Shown: one piece after another, positions 46,073-57,800 of the stretch | Position numbering within the stretch: position 1 is the stretch's first letter | Layout of the letters: each line of letters begins with the position of its first letter | Assembly (NCBI GenBank): GCA_965232255.1 | Contig: OZ246962.1 | Location: forward strand, 1,984,001 to 2,048,000 | Length of the DNA stretch: 64,000 nt | Source of the DNA: Endozoicomonas sp965232255 | GTDB lineage: Bacteria > Pseudomonadota > Gammaproteobacteria > Pseudomonadales > Endozoicomonadaceae | Direction: 5' to 3' | Made by a program: the position numbers and the translations under genes | The notes under the pieces: model-generated | The model's input: only the letters and a program-made list of their open reading frames with translations | Told to the model about the DNA's origin: nothing | Database searches by the model: none

Positions 46073-47220
46073 TGGGCCAAGGAATACGTGATTTGAAAAG
46101 GCATAGCCGTTTACATCTGTCAGTGGTGATCAGTGCGCTGGCGCTGGTTGGCTGCTCCAGTCCATTTGGCCAAAATGGCTATTTGCGCGACCGGGCCGGA
46201 GATTACACCCAGGAGCAGACCCTACCGCCACTTCGGCTGCCTGTGGGTACTGAAGCCCGTAACCTGGGCGATGTTCTGGCGATTCCGCCAGCAACCCGGC
46301 CCTGGCAGACGCTGTCCAGGAATTTTGAGGTGCCAAAGCCGGGGCGGCGCTTGATGGTGGGCGGCAAGCAATACGTTATTGAGCGCGATGCCCGGCGGCA
46401 ATGGCTTTCTGCTACTTTGACGTCAGCACAAGCATGGTCAGGTGTTGTGGGCTACGTAAATGGGCTGGATGTAGGTATTGCCAGTCGTGATATGGAAGCC
46501 GGAATTTTAATCACTGACTGGTACGATTTCAGTGATGATACTAACCGCAGTGCTATGGCCAGCACTCTGGCCAGATTGATTAACGATGATTCCGTGGAAA
46601 ATCGTTTCCGGTTTGAATTGCGCTCGGGAGCACTGCCGGGCATTACGAACATTTACGCGGCCCATCAGAATCGTCCGGCGGGTGAGCAATCCGCCCCTGA
46701 TGGCTGGGACGCTCTCTCTGTGCGTGGCGAGCAGATCAACAATGGTGTTCTGGGTGAACTGCTGATTTTCCTGGCTAGCAATGAGGCGAGCGCCGGTACG
46801 AGTGCCCTGGCGTCTGGTCAGGCAACCCCTCTGGTGGCTGAACCCGGGCAGGATGGTAATGGTAATCCGGTACTGACGTTACGTGGCCAAAGCTACGCCC
46901 AGGTATGGGATGCGGTTGCAGCCGCTTTGAGCAAAGCTGGGTTCAATGTGGTTGATCGCGATCGCTCTACCGGACTGTTTTATCTTGAAGACAGCCCGAC
47001 GGGGCAGCAAGCGGAAAAATCCGGAGGCTTCTGGTCTGGTTTGTTTGGACGCAAGGAAGAAGAAAAAGTATCGGCAGAGGGTCAGCCCAGTACCTTGGCA
47101 ATCAGAGTAAGCAACTACCCCGAGTTGGTACAGCTGTCGGTGGAGCGGGATGCCAATACTTCGGCTCCAGTGGATGTCAGTACTCAAGTGCTCGAAATCA
47201 TTCAGGAAAATTTGCAATAG
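46072..47220 (+). CDS. bamC: Outer membrane assembly lipoprotein BamC
   Basis: A 382-residue lipoprotein: signal peptide with lipobox (LVGCSS), an unstructured segment that binds BamD (YLRDRAGDYTQEQTLPPLRLP), then two helix-grip domains (ADDxNRSAMASTL-like region and SYAQVWDAVAAALSKAGF / DRSTGLFYLED). Its ATG overlaps the dapA stop (TGATG), indicating coupling; dapA-bamC is a conserved pair. Confidence 0.9.
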   Translation: MGQGIRDLKRHSRLHLSVVISALALVGCSSPFGQNGYLRDRAGDYTQEQTLPPLRLPVGTEARNLGDVLAIPPATRPWQTLSRNFEVPKPGRRLMVGGKQYVIERDARRQWLSATLTSAQAWSGVVGYVNGLDVGIASRDMEAGILITDWYDFSDDTNRSAMASTLARLINDDSVENRFRFELRSGALPGITNIYAAHQNRPAGEQSAPDGWDALSVRGEQINNGVLGELLIFLASNEASAGTSALASGQATPLVAEPGQDGNGNPVLTLRGQSYAQVWDAVAAALSKAGFNVVDRDRSTGLFYLEDSPTGQQAEKSGGFWSGLFGRKEEEKVSAEGQPSTLAIRVSNYPELVQLSVERDANTSAPVDVSTQVLEIIQENLQ

Positions 47221-47290
47221 TTGGCGGTTAATAGTCCAGTTAACGGAGTAAAATGGCTTTTTGTGGTGAGTGGAGACCTGTGGAGACCTA

Positions 47291-48652
47291 ATGAATTCAT
47301 GGAGTGCTGATAGCTGGCGACGCAAGTCCTTGCTGCAACTGCCTCAGTACCCGGACCAGGCGAAGCTGCGTCAGGTTGAGCAGGAGCTGGCAGGTATGCC
47401 ACCGCTGGTGTTTGCCGGTGAGGTGAATGAGTTGAGAACGCGCCTGGCAGACGCTACCGAAGGACGCGCCTTTCTGCTGCAAGGTGGCGACTGTGCAGAG
47501 AGTTTTCGGGAGTTTTCTGCAGACAATATTCGCGACACGTTCAAAGTCATGATGCAGATGGCTGTGGTGCTGACGTTTGGGGCGGCTTGCCCGGTAATCA
47601 AAGTCGGGCGCCTGGCCGGGCAGTTCGCCAAGCCAAGAACCACAGGCACCGAAACCGTTGACGACGTGGAATTGCCTATCTACCGGGGCGATATCATCAA
47701 CGGTATCGAGTTCACTCCTGTCTCTCGGGTGCCGGACCCGCAGCGCATGTTACAGGCCTATAATCAGGCGGCGGCAACCCTCAACTTGCTGCGTGCCTTT
47801 GCCCGGGGAGGGCTCGCCTCGCTGGAACAGGTGCACGCCTGGAATCTGGATTTTATCTCCAGCAGTTCCCAGTCAGACCAGTACCGTAATATGGCTGACC
47901 GGATTGATGAAGCACTGGACTTTATGCAGGCTTGTGGCATCTTTGCCGAGCATTCAGCCACCATCCGCGAAACGGCTTTTTACACCTCCCACGAAGCATT
48001 GCTGTTGCCTTATGAACAGGCGTTGACTCGGCGTGACAGTCTTTCAGGCAACTGGTATGACTGCTCTGCCCATATGCTCTGGGTGGGTGACCGTACTCGA
48101 CAGCTTGATGGTGGTCATGTGGAATTTGTGCGCGGCGTAGAAAACCCCATTGGTCTCAAGGTCGGCCCAACTCTGGCGCCGGATGACCTGATTCGCCTGC
48201 TTGATCGCATCAACCCTCATAATCTGCCAGGTAAATTAAACGTTATTGTCCGTATGGGGGCGGACCGGGTAGAGCAGCATCTGCCGCCGCTGTTGCAGGC
48301 GGTCAAACGGGAAGGGCGGCATGTGTTGTGGAGCTGTGACCCTATGCACGGCAACACCTACAAAGCCGCCAACGGCTACAAAACCCGGGAAGTGGCAAAA
48401 ATCCTGCAGGAAGTGGAGCAGTTCTTTGGCGCCCACAATGCCGAGGGAACCTACGCCGGTGGGGTGCATTTTGAGATGACTGGCCAAAATGTCACTGAAT
48501 GCCTGGGCGGTACCAATGCCGTGACTGAAGACCATCTGGGTAATCGTTACCACACCCATTGCGACCCACGCCTGAATGCTGACCAGGCTCTTGAACTGGC
48601 ATTTTTGATTGCCGAAACGCTCAAAAAGTGTCGCAAATTGCGGAAGATTTAG
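47291..48652 (+). CDS. Class II 3-deoxy-7-phosphoheptulonate synthase
   Basis: A 453-residue class II (plant-like) DAHP synthase, the first enzyme of the shikimate pathway. Signatures: WRRKSLLQLPQYPD, GRAFLLQGGDCAESF, VIKVGRLAGQFAKPR, PIYRGDIINGIEF, WVGDRTRQLDGGHVEF, RMGADRVEQHLPPL, WSCDPMHGNTYKAANGYKTR and HFEMTGQNVTECLGG. ATG 47291 follows GGAG; an earlier in-frame codon at 47270 is less likely. It stands alone. Confidence 0.95.
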   Translation: MNSWSADSWRRKSLLQLPQYPDQAKLRQVEQELAGMPPLVFAGEVNELRTRLADATEGRAFLLQGGDCAESFREFSADNIRDTFKVMMQMAVVLTFGAACPVIKVGRLAGQFAKPRTTGTETVDDVELPIYRGDIINGIEFTPVSRVPDPQRMLQAYNQAAATLNLLRAFARGGLASLEQVHAWNLDFISSSSQSDQYRNMADRIDEALDFMQACGIFAEHSATIRETAFYTSHEALLLPYEQALTRRDSLSGNWYDCSAHMLWVGDRTRQLDGGHVEFVRGVENPIGLKVGPTLAPDDLIRLLDRINPHNLPGKLNVIVRMGADRVEQHLPPLLQAVKREGRHVLWSCDPMHGNTYKAANGYKTREVAKILQEVEQFFGAHNAEGTYAGGVHFEMTGQNVTECLGGTNAVTEDHLGNRYHTHCDPRLNADQALELAFLIAETLKKCRKLRKI

Positions 48653-48796
48653 CAAAACAACCGTACACCGTCGTCTTTATTCCTCTGCTGATGCGATAGG
48701 ATGGCGAGTGGCACTCAGCGAAGTTCGATGGGCAATACTGCATTGTTTCTGTAGTTGTTGACACTGTTGTCTGTATGTCTAGAATAGCGGTGGCTT

Positions 48797-48873
48797 CGGC
48801 GTGTAGCGCAGCCTGGTAGCGCATTTCGTTCGGGACGAAAGGGTCGGAGGTTCGAATCCTCTCACGCCGACCA
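48797..48873 (+). tRNA. tRNA-Pro (CGG)
   Basis: 77 nt with encoded CCA. Acceptor stem CGGCGTG/CACGCCG, anticodon loop TTCGGGA with anticodon CGG, T arm GGTTCGAATCC. It precedes the accessory region by about 0.9 kb. Confidence 0.97.
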
Positions 48874-49050
48874 ATAAAACCAATATGTTGCATTCTTCTC
48901 TGGTCGTTTTGGCATCGATAAAATTCCGAATGAGAACAAAACCAAGAACAAGATTTTGAGCGATTGCCTTTGCATCGGCCGCCGTGTAGTCTGGAGATTG
49001 CCAAGGTATTGGTGCTGATAAACGTTACGCTCTGATAAGGAACAATAATA

Positions 49051-49557
49051 ATGAAAAAAACAATCCTTGCCCTCACTTTTGCGGCTATAAGCCCGCTTGC
49101 TTTTGCCAATGGCTATGTTGGCGGCAGTTATTCCTTTTTTGATTACGCGGCGGATGACCTGGGCTCAGATCTCTCCATTGGTGCACTCAGTGTTAATGGT
49201 GGTTATCAGTTTCATGAGTACTTGGCTGTTGAAGGCCGGGTTGGCGTTGGTATAGGGGATGATACCCTCGACGGTGCAACGCTGGAGATGGATCATTACC
49301 TCGGTGCCTACGTCAAAGCAGGCATGCCGATTCATAATTTCTATCCTTATGCCTTGCTGGGTATGACCTATATGGAGCTGACTGTTTCCGGCGCAGAAGG
49401 ATCTTTTTCAGACTCTGAGAGCGATCTTTCCTACGGCATTGGCCTTGATTATTACCTGAATAATCAAATAAGCCTGAATGCAGAATACGCCAATATGTAC
49501 GATAAAGACGGTGTAAAAATCGATGGCTTTACCATTGGTGCCGCTTATCACTTTTAA
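49051..49557 (+). CDS. Outer-membrane beta-barrel protein (OmpA-like/OmpW-like fold)
   Basis: A 168-residue protein with a signal peptide (ILALTFAAISPLAFAN) and about eight amphipathic strands (GYVGGSYSFFDYA, ALSVNGGYQFHEYLAVEGRVG, YLGAYVKAG, YPYALLGMTYMELTV, SYGIGLDYYLNNQISLNAEY). It ends FTIGAAYHF, with a terminal Phe as expected for barrel assembly. AAGGAAC precedes the ATG. Specific function unknown. Confidence 0.85.
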   Translation: MKKTILALTFAAISPLAFANGYVGGSYSFFDYAADDLGSDLSIGALSVNGGYQFHEYLAVEGRVGVGIGDDTLDGATLEMDHYLGAYVKAGMPIHNFYPYALLGMTYMELTVSGAEGSFSDSESDLSYGIGLDYYLNNQISLNAEYANMYDKDGVKIDGFTIGAAYHF

Positions 49558-49563
49558 TCATTT

Positions 49564-49591
49564 CGGGTAGAAGGCTATGGCTTTCTACCCG
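49564..49591 (+). terminator. Hairpin after the beta-barrel gene
   Basis: The 9-bp stem CGGGTAGAA/TTCTACCCG with a 10-base loop begins 6 bp after the stop codon. It is not followed by a T-run; T-rich CGTCC repeats occur about 80 bp further on. Possible terminator or stabilising hairpin. Confidence 0.45.
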
Positions 49592-49718
49592 TCCCTACCC
49601 GTCCTTCTTCCCCCAGAAAAAATAGGACATCCATAAATTCGACTGAGAAAAGTGGTTGTCCTTTTTTCGTCGTCCTTTTTTCGTCCGTTTTTCGTCCGTT
49701 GATTACGGACAAACGTCA

Positions 49719-51095
49719 CTAGTTATCTTTGGTGCTTCTCCATGAGGGATGTCTTCTCAATAGTCTGGCTCGATGATTTCTTCCCATAGCATGATTCATT
49801 GTCCCGACCATCAGACGACGTACTCCGGACGTTTGCGGATAGTAAACGACCCGGAAATTTTCCGGCTCAATCTCTGCTAGAGATTCCCCTTTAGAATTAA
49901 TTGGTCCTGTGTAGCCCACTACCGCCTTGCCTAAGCCATTTGCCAGTACCTGCGCCTGAGATCTCATACTGCCGCCCTTGCCACTGTTGCACATCCGCAG
50001 ATCGATTTGCGTGGCCTTGCCAATATCATTGCCGTGGTGTTCCAGTAGGTACTTAACCAGGTTTTTCCCGGTCATCAGCCCCAATGGCGTACTCGATAAA
50101 CTGGGATCACCGTGCCCTCTAACCAACAAAGTGGTGCCGTCAAACTCTACTTTAAACAATCGTTTGACATGAAACTCGTAACTGCTGACTTCGGGTGCCG
50201 GGTGTACCTCAACCTGTTGCGCCAACTCTTCACAGGAGAGCCAGTGCGCCAGATAATCATTAGTCTGAACCCAAGTCCGGAGTGCAGCAACCGCAGGCTC
50301 ATTCATGGAATAGGCAAGCATGGTTGCAGCAGTCTGAGGCTTGGTCACAGGACTAAGCGCCGTGTCCAGAGTCGGACACTCACAGTTAAACAACAGGGGC
50401 TCTTCGCCGGTCATGGAAACATATACCGTTTCCATGGGCAGCCCAGAACGAGTAACAAAACTGAAAAAACCACTTTGCCGAGGCAACGTGTCTACAGTTA
50501 TGTCAATCAGCTGGGTTGCCTGATCGTTGATTTTGAACAGTGTCGTATACTCTTTCTGGAACGCAGACCCTGTTAATAGCTCAGCTGCCTTGTAAAAATG
50601 ACGATCCCTGACACCTCCATCAACAGTGGCAGCACGTAAAGCACATCTGGCCTGGTTCATAACTAGCCATCTGTCAGTCAGAGCCTTGTAGTCTTTGTTT
50701 ATTTTTTTCAGCAGACTCTTGTCCGAACGAGCTGAGCAGCATAGTGAACTCACCTTCTGCGTCCTAAACCCACAGCAGGATAGAGTTCTTTTTGTTTGCC
50801 CGCTCTGGTCTGGCGCTTGAGGAGCGGATGCCTCCTGATCTGGTATCAACAGTTCGCTGCTAACGGTTAGTTCAGTCGGTGCTGGATACATCGGCATAGG
50901 AGGTAAGGGTTGCGAGTCCGGTAAGATGACATTTTCGTCTACTGTGCTCAAGGTAGGACAGGATCTGGCATCGACGACAACCCGGTTTGCTGAACTGTTA
51001 CTACCGAAGTTTGCGCCATAACTACTTTGTAGATTGTGGGTTCCGGGAAGATTAAACATGGTATAAGGCAGGTATTTCCAGCGGGGATTGAACAA
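49719..51095 (-). CDS. Unrecognised 458-residue protein with clan CD cysteine-protease-like pattern
   Basis: No family is confidently recognised. Residues 1-130 are Pro/Ser-rich with Cys pairs (LSCCGF, SLCCSAR). The C-terminal part has a hydrophobic strand leading to His328-Gly (TTLLVRGHGDPSLS), then a strand leading to Cys369 (IDLRMCNSGKGGSM), then AQVLANGLGKAVVGYTGP. A strand ending in His-Gly followed by one ending in Cys, with Ser-Gly after it, is the layout of clan CD peptidases (caspases, the C80 domain of large toxins). The order and roughly 40-residue spacing fit. It is divergent from the giant repeat gene. No signal peptide. Confidence 0.55.
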   Translation of the reverse strand: MFNPRWKYLPYTMFNLPGTHNLQSSYGANFGSNSSANRVVVDARSCPTLSTVDENVILPDSQPLPPMPMYPAPTELTVSSELLIPDQEASAPQAPDQSGQTKRTLSCCGFRTQKVSSLCCSARSDKSLLKKINKDYKALTDRWLVMNQARCALRAATVDGGVRDRHFYKAAELLTGSAFQKEYTTLFKINDQATQLIDITVDTLPRQSGFFSFVTRSGLPMETVYVSMTGEEPLLFNCECPTLDTALSPVTKPQTAATMLAYSMNEPAVAALRTWVQTNDYLAHWLSCEELAQQVEVHPAPEVSSYEFHVKRLFKVEFDGTTLLVRGHGDPSLSSTPLGLMTGKNLVKYLLEHHGNDIGKATQIDLRMCNSGKGGSMRSQAQVLANGLGKAVVGYTGPINSKGESLAEIEPENFRVVYYPQTSGVRRLMVGTMNHAMGRNHRARLLRRHPSWRSTKDN

Positions 51096-51624
51096 TTGGG
51101 GCAGTATTCCCCCAGACTTTGTGGCGCAAGGGCTATTATCTCTGTTTTATAGCCTCAGGGGAAATCGGCAGGTTATTTCGAAACCATTTCCCGAGGGGCG
51201 GTGGGTGGGTAAAGCATTCTCTTAGTTGGAGAGGGCAAGGATCGTTAGTATTATATAAACGACATTTGTCGTATTGATCATTATTGGGTTACTCACACTG
51301 AGATTGACGTCCTTTCACCACCAAAATTGATGGCAGTGAGGAGGGATGCCTGTTACTCGACTTTCAAGCACAACTGAATGGTTGTTCAATCTGACTGGAA
51401 TGTACCATTTATGTCGTGTAATTAGATTCTGGTAATAATGTCCGCAATGTCGTCAGGTGTCCTGATGAAAGAAAATTACGATAATTATTATTTCATTGAG
51501 CGACAGTTTTTGTATTACTGGTGGACTATTTGCATTACAGATAAGTTGTTTATGCCATTCTAGTTCAAAAATCAGGAAGAAATCATCGATATTACCGAAT
51601 AGACTAACCGCAGACGTGGAGACT
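51096..51624. other. AT-rich divergent intergenic region, left part
   Basis: No convincing gene. A+T content rises steadily compared with flanking core genes. Promoters for the protease-like gene and the giant gene should lie in this 777-bp gap (51096-51872), but none can be assigned safely. Confidence 0.5.
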
Positions 51625-51708
51625 TTCGGTTATCTGTTCGGTTATCTGTTCGGTTATCTGTTCGGTTATCTGTTCGGTTATCTGTTCGGTTATCTGTTCG
51701 GTTATCTG
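51625..51708 (+). repeat. Perfect 7 x 12-bp tandem repeat
   Basis: Seven identical copies of TTCGGTTATCTG lie 165 bp before the start of the 2778-codon gene. The unit is a multiple of three, and a 74-codon frame crosses it (repeating Phe-Gly-Tyr-Leu), but that frame has no ribosome-binding site and is not called a gene. Perfect identity suggests recent expansion. Confidence 0.97.
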
Positions 51709-51872
51709 TCTATGGTTTGATATCTGAAAGATAGCTGAAGAGCTGCGTGTTCCTTGTCTTTTTAGTATCGAATTCACGATAAATACCCTATCAACATGGG
51801 ATAATTAACAAGAAAATTATTAGTTTTCCAAAATATCATTAACCATTATCATCTGAAATCACTGGAAACCAA

Positions 51873-54800
51873 ATGGACAGTCAATCATATACATCAACGA
51901 CAATCAACAATACCAGATTTGCGGATACATTGTTTAACCAAACAGAGCAAACAGAGAAGAAACAAAAAAGAAATAATACTTTCAATTTACATGGAATTGG
52001 TATCAGTTCACCAAATAAATCAATTAAAAATATTGACACTCCACCCTTCGCACCAAGCAATAACGAAAAAAACGGAGTGGACAGTCACATAATAGAGGAA
52101 TTAATTGAACGAGAGTCTAGTGGAAAAAATTTATCCAGTAATGAAATCAGAGTACTAAAATTTGCTAAAGAGTTAAAAACCATAAAGAAAGAGCTAAAAA
52201 CATTCCTTAGTGATCATCGGGGTATAGATTCCCAATATACAGGTCTACGGAAAAACCACAGTGCTGCATCCTCATCTCCATTCCCAACTTCATCCCCAAC
52301 TCCGTCTCCGTCTTCAGGTCACTCTACTGTCAGGACTACACCAGTACCCGTTGACCAAACTGCTATTGAGGATACTGAAAATATTGGGGGCACTGAAAAT
52401 CTGAAAGTCCGAGGGCATCATGATCCGAGCACTCCTACTGAAATCACTTCTACTTTCCAATTAACTTCAACGTCAATACCAGCGACTGTGATGCGGTCCT
52501 CAGCCACACCTGCCACAGAAAAAACAGCGACATCAAATTCTGTTATTTATCCCACTACGCCTCTTCCATCATTGAAAGCACTTGCGGAAGACAGTGTAAC
52601 ATCAACCTTGATCGAAAATCTCAAAAACGATCTTGTCCAGTATCAGCAACAGCATTCGATAGCTGACGTATCAGCCCTATTATCGACCCTCAATGACGTG
52701 GCCAATGCTTATGAAATAGTGAGCCTGATTACTGGCATTTCTGCATTTAGCCGATCGATAAAAGCAGCTCATCCGGACGTGGCTAAAATCTATGACGAGA
52801 AACTGCAAAAAATTACCGATGAGATAAAAAAATCCATAAGTACGGACGAACAAAGCACAAGAAGAACTAAAAGATCCCCTTTTGAGCACATAATGCTAGA
52901 AGGTATTTTGAAGCAGCTTTACGATTTTGAATATGAACCCATGAACAGTGAAATGAGGACCTTTTTTAAGGGGTTTAATACGGAGCGCGCTCTTTTCTCA
53001 GAATTAATGGCTGATCCTTATTTCCCCAAGCCCAAAGAAATTCAGTACTTGTTCGACCATATGACAAAAGCTGCAGAAGTTATCAGGGGACTATCAGAAT
53101 ACGCCAGCCAAATTAAAACGCTACTTGATCATAAACAATATGAAGAAGTGGGTAAAATTGCCTTTAGAACCAATATTCTCTATCAATCCGGGAAGAGCTT
53201 TGCAAAAAAAGGTCAATTAGCCGATCAAGATGTGGTGATGGATCCTTATGGTGAGTTGTTAGCTAAATTTCAACAATTCACTTTAACGCATATTAAGGCA
53301 TTGAGTGAAATTACTGAAGATACTCCTACCTCCCACATTCCATTAAATGAAATCATTGCTTACACCTACGCTTACGATTCGCTGCGTATGGCACGGATAG
53401 CAGATGGGATAGGTGAAGGATTCTGCCTTGGTGATAGTTTGACACAGGGTATTGCCGCAGAATATGGAAAGTTAACACAATCACTGCAAGCCATGGCAGA
53501 GGCTGTATTGTACGGTTCGGGCTACACGCAATACCCGCTAAACGTTAAAAGGGTATTGCAAGAATTACCCAATGCATACACCTTTTCCTCCTTGAATAAT
53601 GAGTTGCTGGCATTCGGAATCAAAACACATTGTATCTACTATCACGAGATAATCCGTGAATTAAGAGGAATAATAGATTCTCTCCGTAGTGATATTATCA
53701 ATAATGGCCATTATGGATCGTTAACTGAGTTGGTCAACGTGATGTTCAGGAGAAGCATGCATAACGCTGGCTTAGTCCAGTTTCTCGTAAAGCCCTGTAA
53801 AACTCATATTATTTACATGGAGCTGAGGAAAATATCGAATCAGTACAAACTGCTCATTCAAGATATACAAACCGGGCTGCACATTATTACTGGCAGTAAC
53901 CTGGATGAGCTGAATACTGAAATGCATTCCCGGCTGGAAAGCTTTAGGAAAAAATACCATATACCTCATCATAAGCCGGGTAGCTATCTTAGGAATCGAG
54001 GGTTCACCCAGCTCTCACACAGTAAAATTGCTGGACTGGAAGATATGCAACTGTTTCCTGAGTCAGCACTGACCGTTAAAGATATCATGACCAATCCGCC
54101 AGCCAGTCTTCAGGCAATTGATGTCGAAAATACCAAGGCATTAATCGAAAAATACCTGACGGAAGTCAGTAAGAAGAGCAATCAAAAATTTCTTCAAAGC
54201 GACCCAAAAGCCAAACCACAATCTCAAGGGGCATCCGCCTCTGTGTCTGATGAGGACTTTATCACAATCAAAGACCCCATTATTGCTCAAATGCGGGAAG
54301 TGCTTGCCGCTCTGAAGTACGGTGCACAGATTCCGGAAAACGTTAAAGAACTCCATAGCCACATCATCAAAACCCTGGACAGCATCGACAAACAGCTGGA
54401 AAACCCAGATCCACAGGCAGCTTCATCATCTGACCACAATGTGCCCACTTTAGACCAAAGTGTCCTCAGCGCTAATGAACTAATCGCGCTAGGGATTGAA
54501 CATGATTTCATACGACTCATCAATCCTGGCTCTGCTGGCCTTACAGCCATTACTCAGCAGCCCGGTGCTTCTGCGCCTGACCACGATCCGGCCCAAGACA
54601 CCGGAGAGACACAGAATTCCAGCATCGGTGGCAGAGTTGCTGGTGGATTTTCCAGCTTTGCGGCAGCGGTTGGAGGAGCTTTGACTGCATTCAGGCTCTC
54701 TTGCCCCGGTTGTCTGACTCAAATGGTCAATCAGCTTTTGCGACGAGAGGCTGAAGAGACGGTAGAGCAGCTCATTGAGAGAGAAGCTGCTGAAAGAGTT

Positions 54801-57800
54801 GCAAAGAAAGCTGCCGAAAAAGCTGCCGAAAAAGCTGCAAAGAAGGCCGCCGAAAAAGCTGCAAAGAAAGCTGCCGAAAAAGCTGCAAAAAAGGCCGCAG
54901 AAGAAGCTGCCGAGAAGGCCGCAAAGAAAGCCGCGAAGAAAACCGCAGAGGAAACCTTAGAGAAACTATTAAGGTGTCGTCGCTCTACAGGCCTTTGCAA
55001 TCTATCCAAAGATGCAGCGGAGTTGGAAAAGTTAGCGGAAATTGCGGCTGAGCTGGAAAGTGCTGAGGAGGCTGGAGATGCAATAACAATTGCAATATTG
55101 AAAAAGAAGATGCAAGATTTGATTAATGATATCAGTAGTAATAGTGAGCACAAAAAGAAAAGCAACAAAGAAAATAGAAACAAAGAGAAAAAACCTACTG
55201 TTCCTCATTCATTCATTGCCCCTCCACCCCCCAAAACGGCAAAAAGCATCATAGCTATCCAACCTACGCCGGAATCCAACAAAAACAAGGAAATAGAGTA
55301 TAGCAATAGCACTATGTCATCAAAATTAGCCATGACTACCAGTGATATTTCTAGCACTCAGCGGTCATCTACCCATATTTCAACCGATAGCCACACAACC
55401 ACTTCGTCAACCACTCAATCAGCCGCATCAACAACCAAAGAGACAATCATTAGCGGCGCTACAACATCGGCAAGCACCACTGGTAAAACGACTACCGGAC
55501 AGCAATCATCAGCTCGTCTATCTACTGGTAGCGATACAACAGTTTCGCCGACAACTCAAACAACCACATCAACAACAAAAGAGACGACCAGTAGTGGAAC
55601 CAGAACATCAGCAAGCGCTGCGGGTGAGTCAACAATCGGACAACAGTCTACCCACAGCAACACAACCGTTTCACCAACCACAGCAACAATTGAAGGTAAG
55701 CCCAAAACTGGAAGCACAACACCCGCCAGCACTACGGGTGAGACCACCATTGGACAACAGTCTACTCACAGCAACATAACTACTGCGCCAACTACAGCAA
55801 CAATTGAAGATACGACCAGAGCAGGCGCCATAACATCAGCAAGCGCTGCAGGTGAGTCAACAATCGGACAACAGTCGTTTATCCATAGCAACACAACCAC
55901 TTCGCCGATCACAGCAACAACTGAAGATGCGGCCAGAGCTGGCGCCACAACATCTGCAAGCGCTGCGGCAACGGGTGAGTCAACAATCGGAAAACAGTCG
56001 TTTATCCATAGCAACACAACCACTACGCCAACCACAGCAACAATTGCAGGTAAGCCCAAAACTGGAAGCCCAACACCTGCAAGCACTACGGGTGAGACAG
56101 CCATTGGACAACAGTCTACTCACAGCAACACAACCGTTTCACCAACCACAGCAACAATTGAAGATACGACCAGGGCACGGGCCACAACATCAGCAAGCGC
56201 TGCGGCAACAGGTGAGTCAACAATCGGACAACAGTCGGTTATCCATAGCAACACAACCACTGCGCTAACCACAGCAACCATTGAAGATACGACCAAAACT
56301 GGAAGCACAGCCCCCGCAAGCACCACGAGTGAGACCGCCATCGAACAACAGTCTATACGTAGTAACACAACCACTTCACCGATCACAGCAACAACTGAAG
56401 ATACGACCAGAGCTGGCGCCACAACATCAGCAAGCGCTGCGGCAACGGGTGAGTCAACAATCGGACAACAGTCGTTTACCCTTAGCAACACCACTGCTTC
56501 ATCGATCACAGCAACAATTGAAGGTGCGACCAGAACTGGAAGCACAACACCCGCCAGCACTATGGGTGAGACCACCATTGGACAACAGTCTACCCACAGC
56601 AACACAACCGTTTCACCAACCACAGCAACAATTGAAGGTACGACCAGAACTGGAAGCACAACACCCGCCAGCACTACGGGTGAGACCACCATTGGACAAC
56701 AGTCTACTCACAGCAACACAACCGTTTCACCGATCACAGCAACAATTGAAGATACCACCAGAACTGGAAGCACAACACCCGCCAGCACTACGGGTGAGAC
56801 CACCATTGGACAACAGTCTACTCACAGCAACACAACCGTTTCACCGATCACAGCAACAATCAAAGGTACGTCCAAAACTGGAAGCACAACACCCGCCAAC
56901 ACTACGGGTGAGACAGTCATTGGACAACAGTCTACTCGCAGCAACACAACCGTTTCACCAACTACAGGAACCATTGAAGATACGACCAGAGCTGGCACCA
57001 CAACATTAGCAAGCGCTGCGGCTACGAATGCGACCACCCCCGAACAACAGTCGGTTATCCATAGCAACACAACCACTGCGCCAACTACCGAAACCATTGA
57101 AGATACGACCGGAGCACACACAACACCAACAAATACCACTGATGAGACCAGCCTTGGAGCCACAATAGCCTCAAATACTACAGGTAAGATCACCACCGGA
57201 CAGTTGTCATCTATTAGTCGCTCGTCTACCGACAGTGACACGACTCTCGCCCAACCCACTCAATCCACAACACTAGCAAACAAAGAGAGTGCTGCCAGCG
57301 AAGCCCCAACTGCAACAAACACGACCAGCAAGCCAACTCCTCAAGACGATGCCCAGAACTCATCGACCTTCCCCCGAATGGTTAAGGCATTTTCCGCTAG
57401 GAATGACCAGATCAAAGACCAGTTTAATAACACCATCAGCAAAACCTCTGAACAGGCTCTGGCGCATATCCAGCAGCTAACTACCGCCAATAAGGAACAA
57501 AAGAGTATCCAGACCCGCGTGATACTGGGAGAGACCCTCAATACCTTGAATGATGTGTTCGATAAGGGATTCCTGAGTACTTATAAACATGCTCACAGGA
57601 CACTGAAGTCGTTACGCTCTGTGCCGGTGGATAATGACCATAAACGCCCGGCAGCTCGAACGATCATCACCGATACCGTGACCAGCACATTTCAGCAAAT
57701 GTATACCATACTGAGCCAGCAGCGGCTCCAGCTGTTTATTGATGTAGGCTATGTTGACCCCAGTAAACTGAGTCGGGACGAAATGCTGAAACTCCGAGCC

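Noticed and set aside
48797..48873. tRNA-Pro as an integration site for the accessory region
   Set aside because: No direct repeat of the tRNA 3' end was seen further right and no integrase gene is present.
51496..51720. 74-codon plus-strand frame with Phe-Gly-Tyr-Leu repeats
   Set aside because: It exists only because the 12-bp repeat is a multiple of three; there is no ribosome-binding site and the flanks look non-coding.
54731..55183. Minus-strand frame rich in Ala/Phe opposite the Ala/Lys helix
   Set aside because: Mirror of the GC-biased repeat in the giant gene; no start signal or family.
55556..57259. Long minus-strand frames rich in Val, and plus-strand frames rich in Gln/Pro, inside the Thr/Ser repeats
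   Set aside because: They repeat with the same 114-bp period as the real frame and arise from codon bias of the repeat.
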